Shown here: piece after piece, positions 44,790-55,293 of the stretch
How positions within the stretch are numbered: position 1 is the stretch's first letter
How the letters are laid out: each line of letters begins with the position of its first letter
Origin: AAA164-E04 sp964342825
GTDB lineage: Bacteria; Verrucomicrobiota; Verrucomicrobiia; Limisphaerales; AAA164-E04
DNA: 64,000 nucleotides
NCBI GenBank assembly: GCA_964342825.1
Contig: CAYFHO010000002.1
Location: 1 to 64,000 of the forward strand
Direction of reading: 5' to 3'
Notes under the pieces: model-generated
The model's database searches: none
Seen by the model: the letters and a program-made list of their open reading frames with translations, nothing else
What the model was told of the DNA's origin: nothing
Position numbers and translations under genes: made by a program

Positions 44790-45230
44790 ATGAAAGCGCA
44801 ACCACTCGAAAATTTCACCCCTGGCAGAACAGTGTTTGAGAGTGAACTTGAAGTGCGCCCTGATGATCTGGACATGTTTCGACATGTGCACGCCAGCAAA
44901 TACCAGGACTACGTGTTGGCAGCTAGGTTTGACCAGATGAAGCGTTGCTATGGGATCTCAATGGAGACCTTTATGGAAAAAGGTCTCGGTTGGTTTGTGC
45001 GGGATTTTCAAATTGAATACAAAAGATCCCTGAGCTTGGGCGATGCTTTCGTGGTGAAAACCTGGATTCAGGATTTTTTTAAAACAGGAGTCTCAGTACA
45101 GTTTGAGATCATCAACACCACCACCCATAAACTCTGCTGCAAAGGACATTCACATTACACCATGGTCTCACTGAAAACTCAACGTCCTGAGACGATCCCA
45201 GACTGGGTCATGGAAAAATATTGCATCTGA
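44790..45230 (+). CDS. Acyl-CoA thioesterase, hot-dog fold (4HBT family)
   Basis: The product is 146 aa. The pattern DDLDMFRHVHASKYQDYVLAARF resembles the start of YbgC/4HBT thioesterases, in which Asp and the H-V-x-x-x-x-Y segment form the active site (DxxGHVNNxxY in most members). GWFVRDFQIEYKRSLSLGDAFVVKTWI and the closing strands complete the fold. It would hydrolyse an acyl-CoA or acyl-ACP thioester; chain length is not predictable. It is 25 bp downstream of the ceramidase-like gene on the same strand and convergent with the PanB-like gene. Confidence 0.82.
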   Translation: MKAQPLENFTPGRTVFESELEVRPDDLDMFRHVHASKYQDYVLAARFDQMKRCYGISMETFMEKGLGWFVRDFQIEYKRSLSLGDAFVVKTWIQDFFKTGVSVQFEIINTTTHKLCCKGHSHYTMVSLKTQRPETIPDWVMEKYCI

Positions 45231-45237
45231 ATCTGGC

Positions 45238-46047
45238 TCAACGCTCAAGCGATTGTGTGACCTCAGTCAAAATATCGTCATCCATTTCCACCAGATGACA
45301 ACGCTCCGGAAATCGCCCCTCTTTCACATCAGAAATGTACTCTCCAAAAGCTGCAACACGCTCACGCTGCAATCGCCTGTTTTCCTCAAGGAAGTTTCGA
45401 TAGGCTTTGGCATGGCGAGGCAGCCTCTCATCGTAATCCCCGAGGATATCATCCGAAAATAGAAATTGAGTGTCACACCCACTGCCCGATCCGAGGGACA
45501 TCAAGATCAAACTGGTTTGTGAACTCAACCATGAAGCATAATTGTGAGGCACACATTCCAATTCAGCCGCATAAGCTCCTGCACTCTCCAATTCTTTCAT
45601 GCTGTGGTAAAGTTTTTTGGCCTCCTCAGCTGATTTCCCAATCGCACGGTACCCCGTCCAGGTCACATGGCGCGGAATCATCCCCAAATGACCTACCACA
45701 GGAATGCGCTCGCGAGCCATGGCTTCAATGATAAAAGGACTCGCCGAGCAATAAACAGAACTGGCCCCCATTTCCAATGCCTTGAATCCAATCCGAATGG
45801 CTTCTTCAGGAGTGGCCATCCCATGAGGTGTGGCCCCGGACAAAAAGCTGTTGGGCGCTGCCTCAACCAAAGATGGAAACCGTTCCTGGGCTGCAGGGGA
45901 ATCGAAACTGCAACTCATTAAATCCACACCTGCCTGCTCGGCAGCTGCGGCTTCTTCAGGTGATTTGACATGGATGTGCGTTAGGCAGCGCTTGCCTTTG
46001 AGCAATTGAAGGTCTCGAACCGTGTACTTTTTTCTGGGACGCAGCAT
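45238..46047 (-). CDS. Divergent PanB-family protein (ketopantoate hydroxymethyltransferase-like)
   Basis: The product is 269 aa, of normal PanB length. The phosphoenolpyruvate/pyruvate TIM-barrel signature is present: YTVRDLQLLKGKRCLTHIHV, EEAIRIGFKALEMGASSV, IPVVGHLGMIPRH, AAELECVPHNYASWL, SLGSGSGCDTQFLFSDDILG. Genuine PanB has GDSLGM where this protein reads VDLMSCSFDS, so the first metal/substrate site is altered. It may therefore be a paralogue with another aldol-type substrate rather than the pantothenate enzyme; no panC or panD is nearby. It is divergent from the P450 gene, with about 140 bp between the starts. Confidence 0.75.
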   Translation of the reverse strand: MLRPRKKYTVRDLQLLKGKRCLTHIHVKSPEEAAAAEQAGVDLMSCSFDSPAAQERFPSLVEAAPNSFLSGATPHGMATPEEAIRIGFKALEMGASSVYCSASPFIIEAMARERIPVVGHLGMIPRHVTWTGYRAIGKSAEEAKKLYHSMKELESAGAYAAELECVPHNYASWLSSQTSLILMSLGSGSGCDTQFLFSDDILGDYDERLPRHAKAYRNFLEENRRLQRERVAAFGEYISDVKEGRFPERCHLVEMDDDILTEVTQSLER

Positions 46048-46189
46048 TTCGGCACCATCTCAAAATCCCAAGCTGCATTCAATCTCATTTGATCCTCAAA
46101 TGATAAGATTAAATAATCCCAATCCGTTAGTGACAAAGATCCATTGTGTTTACTTGAACACTTCCTCGAGAAACCTAGAATACTTAAAA

Positions 46190-47341
46190 ATGAGCGATTC
46201 CCCGATACCACGTGATCCTTTTGCCAAAGCACGCCGCGAGGACGGCGTGTTGAAATGCCCTTTTCAGGGTGAATCAGTCCCCATGATCCTGCGTCATGCC
46301 GATGTCAGAGAGGCGGCCAAAGATTGGAAAACTTTCAGTTCTGATGCACCGTTTCGAGTCCCTATTCCTTCTGAGGAGGATGTACGTTCGATGAGACAAC
46401 TACCGATCGAGACCAACCCACCAGAGCACACCGAATACCGAGCCATTGTGGAGCCGTTTTTCCAACGCTCCAAAACACCCGAGGTAACAGCAAAAGTGGA
46501 AGCTTTAATCGACGAAAAATTGACCCAGGCGATTAGCAATGATTCCGTTGAAATTGTTAATGAATTTGCACTTCCCATTCAATCACGTGCTCTGACCTAT
46601 CTACTGAACGTACCTGAATCCGAAGCCGACATCTGGATCGAATGGGGGATACACGTTTTCAAAGTGGATGGTGCTCTGGCAAAAAAAGGTACGGCTCTTG
46701 AATCCTATTTGAGCGAACAACTGGATCGTGCCGAGGCCAATCCGGGTGAAGATTTTTTCAGTGCACTCACACTGGCAAAGTTCCGGGGCCGATCGCTCAC
46801 ACGGGAAGAGATGATGGGTTATGCCAACTTAACCTTTGCCGGCGGCCGGGACACAATCATACATAGTATATCCTCTATCATGGCTTACTTGGGGCAAAAT
46901 CCAGGAACGCTTTCTTATCTCAAGGAAGATCCAAAACGTATTATCCATGCCAGCGAAGAATTTTTTCGAGTCTTCATGCCGCTGACTCACATCGGTCGAG
47001 TCTGTCCAGTGGAAACAGATGTGCAAGGTGTCAATGTGAAACCCGATGGCCGTGTATCACTGGGATGGGCATCAGCTAACTTTGATGAAACAGTGTTTGA
47101 GGATCCTGATCAAATTCGACTGGATAGAAAACCAAACCCACATATTTCCTTCGGTTTTGGAACCCACCTGTGCCTGGGCGCGCCACATGCCAGATTGATC
47201 GTTCGAAGTTTGCTGAAAGCGTTGACTGATCGAATCACAAAAGTTGAGATTCTGGATGCAAAACAGCATGTGGAAAAAGAGGAGAAATATCAGCGACCAA
47301 ACGGATACGATTCGCTGACAGTGAAACTGAAAGAATCCTGA
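46190..47341 (+). CDS. Cytochrome P450 (class I-type bacterial)
   Basis: The product is 383 aa. The start is MSDSPIPRDPF at 46190; a longer frame from 46022 would run into the promoter of the divergent gene. Motifs: I-helix FAGGRDTI, the E-x-x-R pair in SEEFFRVF, PNPHISFGFGTHLCLGAPHAR with heme Cys328, and the RPNG end. The protein is a little short but complete. It would hydroxylate or epoxidise a small hydrophobic compound using electrons from a ferredoxin, and no ferredoxin or reductase gene is nearby. The substrate is unknown. It is followed 34 bp later by a DUF1549 gene, but they are unlikely to be functionally linked. Confidence 0.9.
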   Translation: MSDSPIPRDPFAKARREDGVLKCPFQGESVPMILRHADVREAAKDWKTFSSDAPFRVPIPSEEDVRSMRQLPIETNPPEHTEYRAIVEPFFQRSKTPEVTAKVEALIDEKLTQAISNDSVEIVNEFALPIQSRALTYLLNVPESEADIWIEWGIHVFKVDGALAKKGTALESYLSEQLDRAEANPGEDFFSALTLAKFRGRSLTREEMMGYANLTFAGGRDTIIHSISSIMAYLGQNPGTLSYLKEDPKRIIHASEEFFRVFMPLTHIGRVCPVETDVQGVNVKPDGRVSLGWASANFDETVFEDPDQIRLDRKPNPHISFGFGTHLCLGAPHARLIVRSLLKALTDRITKVEILDAKQHVEKEEKYQRPNGYDSLTVKLKES

Positions 47342-47375
47342 ATTTCATTTTTTTAGATCAGCCATAAGTTGCATT

Positions 47376-50285
47376 ATGCATCACTGTAGACCATATCCCT
47401 CGTTCATTTGTCATTGGATTCCTCTGATTATTTTGATCGTTGGTTTGGTGCTGCCCGCAGAAAAAACTCATGCAGCGAACGTCAAAGTGGTTTTCCATGA
47501 ATGGGTGGCTCCAGGTAAAAACGCGTGGCCTAAAGATGCGATTTTTGAATACCAAACCGGGGCATTCGCTTTTGCCAGAATTCCGCAGGCATACGATGAA
47601 AATGGAATCAGAGATGAGTGGCCCAATCCACTGATGATTGATGCCAGTGCTCGTTTTCAAATTCCACCTGGCAAGTATCATTTTCTGCTGCGTTCAAGAA
47701 GGGCTGCGCGCTTGTATGTGGATGGCCAACTGATTATTGACAATCCATTCCCCAAAAAAATCCGAGATGGCCAAGATCCAGTCGAACGACCATATATTCC
47801 CTTGGGCCGCGAGACACGTTTTCCTGGCCCGGGTGATCAAGAAAATATGGTGACCTATGAAATCGCACCGGGACCCCATCATTTCCAGCTCGAGTTCTTT
47901 GTGGGTGGATTCGCTGGTAATCGGGCCTTGCGCCCGGAAACGGGTGAAACACTGGTCGCCATCGCCCCGGAAGGAACACACCGATTCCAAATTTTGAGCC
48001 CGACGAAATTTATCCCTCTGACAGATGATGCCTGGGAAGAGTATCGACAGCATAGAACCATTGCACTGGATAAATTGGACACGGAAAGACGTCGAAAACT
48101 CCAAAGGAAACAAAAGACTTATTGGGACCGTCGGCATGTGTTTGCGCGCAAACACCTCGATCTCGAAAGTCCTGGACAAAGCGCTTCTGCAACCATCGAC
48201 AACATCGTCCTCAAACAAATAGAACGTGCGAATGCGTCCGTCGATGCTTCCGAGGAAGGGCGTTTTTTCAACGCAAAAATCAAACCCATTCTGAAGGATC
48301 ATTGCCTTTCATGTCACGGAAGCAAAAGCAAAGGTGGACTGAATTTGGAATCGAGAGAATCCGCCATTAAAGGGGGAGATTCTGAAATGCCGGCGATCAC
48401 ACCGGGCCATCCGAAAAAAAGTTTATTGTTGGATCTGATCGCAACTGAGGATCCCGATGACCGTATGCCACCCAAAGGCGAGCCTATTGAAAAAGAACAA
48501 TTCTCATTGCTCAAAGAATGGATCCAAGATGGTGCCGTTTGGCCTGAATCAGAGCTGACACGCTCGGTAGAACTCCCCCCAATAACCGACGACTTCGAGT
48601 TCTTGCGTCGTGTTCATCTCGACACGATAGGCATACCTCCTGCCGCTGAAACCATCCGGACTTTCCTGATGGATGAACAGCCGGATAAACGATCCAGAAT
48701 CATCGATGACCTTTTGGAGAACCCAGCCTGGGCGGATCATTGGGTCAGCTATTGGCAGGATGTCCTGGCCGAAAACCCATCTATTGTTAACCCGACACTC
48801 AACAACACAGGCCCGTTTCGATGGTGGCTTTATGAGAGTTTCCTGGATAATAAACCCCTGGATCGACTTGTGACTGAACTGGTCCTGATGGATGGTTCAT
48901 TGCACGGAGGAGGGCCGGCCGGATTTGAAATGGCTTCTCAAAATGACGTTCCGATGGCAGCCAAGGCCAACATCCTGACCACAGCATTTCTGGGTACCGA
49001 GATGAAATGTTCCCGATGCCACGATGCGCCCTACCATGACAACACACAGGAGAATTTGTTTGGGATAGCCGCCATGTTGGCTCGAAAATCCATTAAAGTT
49101 CCCGCCAGCAGTAGTGTCCCACTGGACAGTCTTCACACAGGTTCCAGGAAACCCTTGATCCAGGTTTCCTTAAAACCGGGAGCAGAAATTTCACCTCAAT
49201 GGCCATTCAAACAATGGGCGGCCGATGCCGAGTTTCAAAAACAGTTCGCATTGGGTGAAGGCAAAGATTCACGTGCAGAACTGGCACTCCAAATAACTTC
49301 ACCTTTCAATACACGATTTGCGAAAGTGATGATGAATCGTCTTTGGAAAAGATTGATGGGGCGAGGCATCGTAGAACCGGTTCATGATTGGGAAAACGCC
49401 ATCCCTTCAAACCCAAGGCTTCTTCAATTCCTGGCCGACGCTTTGATTCAATCAGGGTATGACCTTAAAGCCGTCACTCGAATCATCCTCAATTCCAAGA
49501 CCTATCAACGAAAAACCGTCGAAAACAAAGAGGCCATCCAGTATTTTGCTGGCCCCGGCCCACGCCGGATGAGTGCTGAACAAATCGTCGATTCTCTGTT
49601 CGCGGTCACCGGTAAAGAAATGAAAACCGAGCCTTTAACAGTGGACATCGGTGGAGGCCGTCCCTGGTCGAATGCCATCCACCTTGGTCAACCCAGAAGA
49701 GCATGGATGTTTGGGGGCCTGGCCAATAACCGCGACCGACCCAGCCTGACCCTGCCGCGCGTTCAAGCTGTCACAGATGTACTCACCGCTTTTGGCTGGC
49801 GTCCATCCAGACAGGAACCTTCCAATGAAAGGAATGCTACTTTAAGTCCCCTGCAACCCGCGATTCTCAACAACGGCACCATGACTACCTGGTTGACTCG
49901 GCTTTCTGAAGATCATCCCATGACGCACCTGGCACTTGAAAAAGCTTCCCCAAGCAGTCTGGTCAAACACCTTTACTTACAAATATTGAACCGTTACCCA
50001 AGCGAATCTGAACTGGATCATGCAGTGGAATTGATCGGCCCCGGATTCGAGGAACGGGTTATCTCAGAGCAGCCCGCAAGAGAAGTTCGCCCCGAGAAAC
50101 CGCCCTTATTCGTCACTTGGAGCAATCATTTGCAACCGGAAGCAACCACCATACAGCTGGAAGAAACTAAGAAAGCAAAAGCTGGTGAACCTCCCACCAT
50201 TCGCTTAAACCCTGATTGGAGAAAACGCATGGAGGATTTAATCTGGGCACTGATTAATATGCCTGAAACCATCCATTACCCTTGA
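47376..50285 (+). CDS. PA14-PSD1 (DUF1549/DUF1553) cytochrome c-like secreted protein
   Basis: The product is 969 aa. A signal segment (about 1-28, IPLIILIVGLVLPAEKTHA) is followed by a PA14-like module (about 30-210, VKVVFHEWVAPGKNAWP and YHFLLRSRRAARLYVDGQLII). Next is a planctomycete-type cytochrome domain with one heme-binding CxxCH (CLSCHG near residue 310) and MPPKG. Then come DUF1549 (FLRRVHLDTIGIPP; a further CSRCHDAPY) and DUF1553 (FNTRFAKVMMNRLWKRLMGRG; RMSAEQIVDSLF). Such proteins are exported and usually paired with DUF1501 proteins; their role is probably in polysaccharide degradation or electron transfer. The DUF1501 partner follows with a near-overlap. Confidence 0.9.
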   Translation: MHHCRPYPSFICHWIPLIILIVGLVLPAEKTHAANVKVVFHEWVAPGKNAWPKDAIFEYQTGAFAFARIPQAYDENGIRDEWPNPLMIDASARFQIPPGKYHFLLRSRRAARLYVDGQLIIDNPFPKKIRDGQDPVERPYIPLGRETRFPGPGDQENMVTYEIAPGPHHFQLEFFVGGFAGNRALRPETGETLVAIAPEGTHRFQILSPTKFIPLTDDAWEEYRQHRTIALDKLDTERRRKLQRKQKTYWDRRHVFARKHLDLESPGQSASATIDNIVLKQIERANASVDASEEGRFFNAKIKPILKDHCLSCHGSKSKGGLNLESRESAIKGGDSEMPAITPGHPKKSLLLDLIATEDPDDRMPPKGEPIEKEQFSLLKEWIQDGAVWPESELTRSVELPPITDDFEFLRRVHLDTIGIPPAAETIRTFLMDEQPDKRSRIIDDLLENPAWADHWVSYWQDVLAENPSIVNPTLNNTGPFRWWLYESFLDNKPLDRLVTELVLMDGSLHGGGPAGFEMASQNDVPMAAKANILTTAFLGTEMKCSRCHDAPYHDNTQENLFGIAAMLARKSIKVPASSSVPLDSLHTGSRKPLIQVSLKPGAEISPQWPFKQWAADAEFQKQFALGEGKDSRAELALQITSPFNTRFAKVMMNRLWKRLMGRGIVEPVHDWENAIPSNPRLLQFLADALIQSGYDLKAVTRIILNSKTYQRKTVENKEAIQYFAGPGPRRMSAEQIVDSLFAVTGKEMKTEPLTVDIGGGRPWSNAIHLGQPRRAWMFGGLANNRDRPSLTLPRVQAVTDVLTAFGWRPSRQEPSNERNATLSPLQPAILNNGTMTTWLTRLSEDHPMTHLALEKASPSSLVKHLYLQILNRYPSESELDHAVELIGPGFEERVISEQPAREVRPEKPPLFVTWSNHLQPEATTIQLEETKKAKAGEPPTIRLNPDWRKRMEDLIWALINMPETIHYP

Positions 50286-50290
50286 TTCGA

Positions 50291-51595
50291 ATGATGAAGC
50301 AAACAGCATTCCATACGACAAAACAATCGAGACGACGATTCATCCGTTCCATCGCTTCCACTGCTGCTGCCGGTTCCATGTTATCGTCGCTGAAGGCAGA
50401 GAGGACTTTACCCGTCCCGTATGGTAAAGCAAAGAACTGCATCATGATCTGGCTGGGGGGAGGCATGTCTCAAATTGACACATTTGACCCCAAGAAACTG
50501 GGGCATTCCAAATCCCATCACCCAGGTTCCGAATACCCTTCCATTCCCACCTGTGTCCCTGAGGTTCGTGTCTGTGAGCATTTGAAAGGATGCGCCGAGG
50601 TCATGGATCGAATGACGGTGATACGGACAGTTCATCATGATGTCATCGACGAACACGGAGCGGCTGTCATACGGGTGCACACGGGACGTCCAACGAGTGG
50701 AACTATCCAATACCCTTCCATTGGTTCGATTGTGTCCAGGGTATTGGGCAAGGATACCGGCCATTTACCTCCTTACATGGTCATTGGCTATCCCAATATC
50801 GCTCGCGATCCGGGATTCCTTGGTCCAGCCCATGGATACCTCTATGTGACCGATACTCAATCAGGCCCCACTGGATTATCCCGTCCTGCGTACATTTCGG
50901 ATTCACGGCATTCACGACGAGAGGCTCTTCTAAACAAGCTTAGGAAAAGTCAGAGCCAGAACCGACCATGGCAGGATTATGACCAGATGCTGACCAAAAG
51001 CCTGGAACTGGCCGGACCTACTTTCATGCGTGCCTTTGACCTTGAGCAGGAAAATTCTGATACAAGAAATTCCTATGGAGGAGAGTTTGGGCAACGCTGC
51101 CTGCTCGCCAGAAGGCTCGTCGAGCGTGGAGTGAAATTTGTGGAAGTTTCCCATAATTTGAATTTCGTCAATGGCAGTGGATGGGACACGCATTTTGAGG
51201 GACAGCAAAACCAGCATTTGCTCATTCGTGAACTGGACACTGCACTTTCATCATTGATCAAAGACCTCGAAAAACGCGGAACACTGGATGACACTCTAAT
51301 TGTAGTTGGAACTGAATTTGGACGGCCGGCTCAATTCGATGCACGAGGAGGACGGGGACACCACGGAAAATGCTTCAGCATGGTTCTGGCAGGAGGTGGT
51401 CTCAACCATCGGGGGGCTTACGGAAAGACCAATGAATTAGCAATGCAGGTGGAAGACCATCCGGTTTCTATTCCAGATTTCCACGCCACCATCTATACCG
51501 CCTTGGGAATCCATCCGGCCAAGGAGCTTTTTTCAGGAAATCGTCCGGTACCCATTACCGATGGAGGTTCTCCCATCCAAGCCCTTTTGAGCTGA
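50291..51595 (+). CDS. DUF1501 protein with Tat-type signal
   Basis: The product is 434 aa. The start ATG at 50291 lies six bases after the stop of the upstream DUF1549/DUF1553 gene, so the pair is an operon. The N-terminus has a twin-arginine-type signal (RRRFIRSIASTAAAGSML). The body shows the alkaline phosphatase-like DUF1501 pattern: NCIMIWLGGGMSQIDTFDPK, SIGSIVSRVLG, RRLVERGVKFVEVSH, WDTHFEG, LIVVGTEFGRP, GRGHHGKCFSMVLAGGG. It is probably periplasmic and works with the cytochrome-like partner. DUF1501 proteins have the fold of a sulfatase/phosphatase but no confirmed substrate. The second DUF1501 gene in this window (55355-56827) is a paralogue with its own partner. Confidence 0.9.
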   Translation: MMKQTAFHTTKQSRRRFIRSIASTAAAGSMLSSLKAERTLPVPYGKAKNCIMIWLGGGMSQIDTFDPKKLGHSKSHHPGSEYPSIPTCVPEVRVCEHLKGCAEVMDRMTVIRTVHHDVIDEHGAAVIRVHTGRPTSGTIQYPSIGSIVSRVLGKDTGHLPPYMVIGYPNIARDPGFLGPAHGYLYVTDTQSGPTGLSRPAYISDSRHSRREALLNKLRKSQSQNRPWQDYDQMLTKSLELAGPTFMRAFDLEQENSDTRNSYGGEFGQRCLLARRLVERGVKFVEVSHNLNFVNGSGWDTHFEGQQNQHLLIRELDTALSSLIKDLEKRGTLDDTLIVVGTEFGRPAQFDARGGRGHHGKCFSMVLAGGGLNHRGAYGKTNELAMQVEDHPVSIPDFHATIYTALGIHPAKELFSGNRPVPITDGGSPIQALLS

Positions 51596-51641
51596 AAAGA
51601 GCCTCGCCATCTCACTCGGAAACTTTAACATGGGAACACTT

Positions 51642-52550
51642 ATGAATCGCCGATCGTTTTTATCCGCCACCGCACTTGGGGCAACGACCATCGCACTGCA
51701 AGGAGCACCAAAGCAAAACTTCCACATCGCCACCAATGTCTATCCCTGGATGACTTTTGCACGACGCAAAGGCAAAAGCTGGGGAGAAAACCTGGACAAG
51801 GATATTGCAAACGTATCGAAAACAGGGGTGCAAGGTTTTGAACCCATAGGCGATTCACCGCAGCAGATCCGGGAGCTTGGTAAACTTCTAGAAAAGCATC
51901 AGTTGGAGATTCGATCCCTATACGTCAATAGCGCTCTTCATGAAACAAAGGGTGTGGATGCTTCCATCCGTAATGTGCTCTCCTTAGCTGCTGAAGCAAA
52001 AAAGTTGGGAACCAAAATCATCGTGACCAACCCAACCCCGATTCGTTGGGGAGGGCCGGAAAATAAAACCGATCAGCAACTGATCACGCAGGCCAAGGCC
52101 CTGAATCTGCTCGGACAGGAAATCAATCAACTGGATCTAACCCTCGCCTACCATAATCACGATGCAGAACTTCGGGCAGGAGCACGGGAATTTCACCACA
52201 TGCTGACAGCAACGGATCCGGAGAACCTCAAACTGTGCCTGGATTCCCATTGGATCTATCGAGGTTGCGGAGATTCACAGGTGGCCCTCTTCGATGCCAT
52301 TGAACATTATCATTCACGTATTGTAGAACTACATTTACGCCAATCCAAAGGAGGATATTGGACCGAAGCATTCTCCATGCAAGGTGACATTGATTACTCA
52401 AGATTGTTCAAACAACTCAAAGCCTGGAACATCAATCCTCATTTCGTTCTAGAACAAGCCATCGAGGATCAATCGCCTGACACCATGAACGCCATCGAAG
52501 CTCATAAAGTCAGCGCAGAAAACCTACTTAATGCCCTTGAGCGAATGTAG
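51642..52550 (+). CDS. Exported sugar phosphate isomerase/epimerase-like TIM-barrel protein
   Basis: The product is 302 aa. It begins MNRRSFLSATALGATTIALQ, a short twin-arginine-like signal of the type found on many PVC exported TIM-barrel proteins. The body follows the xylose isomerase-like barrel: GVQGFEPIG, LEIRSLYVNSALHE, LTLAYHNHDAEL, LKLCLDSHWIYRG, RIVELHLRQSKGG and NPHFVLEQAIE. The His/Asp/Glu metal ligands of the fold are present in these segments. It would isomerise or epimerise a keto-sugar outside the cytoplasm. It lies 46 bp after the DUF1501 gene, so it may be part of that operon. Confidence 0.85.
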   Translation: MNRRSFLSATALGATTIALQGAPKQNFHIATNVYPWMTFARRKGKSWGENLDKDIANVSKTGVQGFEPIGDSPQQIRELGKLLEKHQLEIRSLYVNSALHETKGVDASIRNVLSLAAEAKKLGTKIIVTNPTPIRWGGPENKTDQQLITQAKALNLLGQEINQLDLTLAYHNHDAELRAGAREFHHMLTATDPENLKLCLDSHWIYRGCGDSQVALFDAIEHYHSRIVELHLRQSKGGYWTEAFSMQGDIDYSRLFKQLKAWNINPHFVLEQAIEDQSPDTMNAIEAHKVSAENLLNALERM

Positions 52551-52647
52551 TCATTGCATTTTCAATCAGAGTGGCACTCAAGAATCATGATAATTTTCCA
52601 ATTCATGGTAAGCCTTTAAACCATCGTATTTCCTCACATAAAATCAG

Positions 52648-55293
52648 ATGATTCGCTGCATTGCCATTCTGGCCATTCTCTTCATATTACCCACTGAGGC
52701 GGCGATTCCGGTTGTTTCGAACGTGAAGGTGAAGGATGGAGATTCTCTTGCCTTCACGGTAGAATTCGAAAGTGATTCCAGGGACATCACCTTTCAAATC
52801 CTCAAATCTCAAACAATCACTGCCGAAGTAGCATCCTGGTCAAATATTACCATAACGCAGCAAACACTGTTGGAAGAAGCAAGATGGCTGTTGGAATTCC
52901 CCATCCCTGAAGATGATATCTCGTTTTATCGAGTGATGGCAACGGACATTTCAATACCGTCAAAAGATTCTATCATCTTGCTCTCCGAAATCTGTTCTGC
53001 CAATTCAAGTCTCCTGACGGATATGGATGGCGATTTTTCGGATTGGATTGAATTGTATAATCCAGGTGACGTCCCAGTTTCCATGGAGGGATGGAGTTTA
53101 TCAGACGAAGTCAACGAACCTGGAAAATGGAAATTCCCGATTTTAAAAATCCAATCAAAGGAATCGATGATCATTTTCGCCTCGGGAAAGGACAGACGAA
53201 ATCCAGAGGCTGAATTGCACACTTCTTTTAAAATCAATTCGTCCGGAGAGCCCATCATATTGAGCAATGGACGCGGGCAAAGAATCGACGCAATCCGCCT
53301 CGGCAACATGGAAGCAGATTCTACTTTGGGAAGAAAGTCTTCAACAGAATCTACTTGGGTAACATTTTCACCGGAGACAACAACTCCGGGGAGCATGAAT
53401 GGAGCAATGGGCTCGCCATTCGTGGAATCGCCAACGTTCTCTCACCAACCTGGATTCTACTTATCGCCAACAAACATATTATTGAGCACACTTTCAGTGA
53501 ACCATCAGATCTACTATTCAGAAAATGGTAATAGTCCGTTTGATAGTGAGCAAATATTCGCAGATCCAATATTACTCGAGCAGAATACGGTGATCCGTGC
53601 GGTTGCGGTTGACACCAGTGGCAATAGGAGCAAGGAGGTGACCGGTTCATTCTTCGTCCGACCTCCTCATTCGTTAGCGGTAATTTCTCTGGCAGCACCC
53701 TCTGAGAATTTCGATATCGAAGATGGTTTCCTTTATGGTTTTGGCGACCATATGTTCAACAGTCGCGGAACCATCAACGCCAATTTCCCCTACTCTGCTT
53801 CCAATGCCTGGCAAGATCGTGAAATCCCGATCTCATTCGAGTTTTTTGAACCGAATGGTGAACGCGGATTCCAACAAACCTTGGGCATCAAAATCTTTGG
53901 CGGTTGGGGATCACGAGGTTACCCTCAAAATTCGTTGGCATTTTTTGCGCGTGGAAAATACGGAAAAGGAAAAGTCCGATACCCCCTGTTTCCAGACATG
54001 GACTTGGAGGAGTTTGAGTCCTTTGTACTGCGTAATTCCGGCAACGACAATCAAAGCACACACCAGATTCCCCCTCGTTCCGAAATCACTGCTTTCGGCA
54101 GACGTCGATCCAATGGCAGTTATTTCGTAAATGGAAACTACACTTTGATGAGAGACGCAATGATGCAGCGTATTGCCGAAAACCTGGATATTGATCGTCA
54201 GGCCTATCGCCCGGTCATTGTTTATATCAATGGTGAATACTGGGGCATATACAACCTCCGTGAAAAATTGAACGAACATTACGTGGCATCACACCATGGT
54301 GTGGATCCCAATCAGATTGATCTGATCGAAGGATACGGATCAGCTAACTCGGGAACTTCCAGCCACTACAACGCCATGCGAAATATAATGGGTGGCGGCT
54401 CCATGAATTCCGAATCGAGGTACGCTCGAATCACCAACGACTACCTCAATGTTTCCAGTTTCACGGACTACCACCTGGCTGTAATCTATTTTCAGAATTT
54501 TGATATTGGCAACATCAAGCAATGGCGTGATCGAAATGGCGGTAAATTTCGATGGATGCTTTACGATCAAGACTACGGATTCAACCTGTGGCCTCCAGAG
54601 GTATACCTTCCCGCAATGGCAAGAGATTTTGCGGATTATGATAACATGTTTGAATTTTACACCAATACTTCTGGTTCAGGAACAGGCTGGCCAAATGCAT
54701 CTGGACGCACTTTCCTGCTACGCAAGATGCTTGAAAACGAAGGTTTTCGTAATGAGTTTATCAATCGATGTGCTGACCTGTTGAATACCGATTTCCAAAG
54801 CCAAAGAGTGATAGAAATCATTCATAAAATGGCCTCCAGGATTCGTACGGAAATTCCGGAACATTTGAAGCGTTGGAGCTGGCCTTCCCTGCTGGCTCGC
54901 AATCACGGTTCTCCTTTTGATGAAGAAGATGCACCCTTGAGTCTCGAACAATGGGAACAACATATCCAAGGTCTCAAAAAATATGCTCTCCAGTGACCGG
55001 ATATGCTTCGCCAGGATCTGATGGAATATTTCAACTTGCTGAATGGAACTTACGAAATCAGATTCACCGTCGAACCAAAAGAGGCTGGATATATTCGAAT
55101 CAATTCCATCAACCACCGTGATCTAGCAAACAACTCGGCTACCTATTTTAAATCAATCCCGATAAATATCGAAGCCATCCCGAACGCAGGGTACACCTTC
55201 CGCACATGGGTCAATCAGGAGTCAACTTCAAACCCGCTAACTATTGAATCACCCTGCTCCAATCAAATGCACTTCCATGCAATGTTTGATTGA
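52648..55293 (+). pseudogene. CotH-lamin tail secreted protein, interrupted by an in-frame UGA
   Basis: The frame is 881 codons long if the TGA at 54994-54996 (codon 783) is ignored. It has a signal peptide (1-18), a lamin-tail domain (about 110-225, LLSEICSANSSLLTDMDGD), a chitobiase-like segment (about 265-335) and a CotH kinase-like domain (about 365-690, IKIFGGWGSRGYPQNSLAFF, VYINGEYWGIYNLREKLNEHY). After the TGA the frame goes on as PDMLRQDLMEYFNLLNG to a terminal strand-rich module. Homologues typically read R-P-D at this point, so CGA to TGA is the simplest event. The stop follows Gln and is not at a Cys, so selenocysteine is unlikely. It is a recent nonsense mutation, a sequencing error, or a truncated but functional protein. 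Confidence 0.75.

Noticed and set aside
41287..55293. UGA reassigned as a sense codon in this genome
   Set aside because: UGA is a normal stop for many intact genes here (for example uppP, the P450 gene and the TIR gene), and Trp is encoded by TGG. The two in-frame UGA codons sit at unrelated residues (Cys and Arg).
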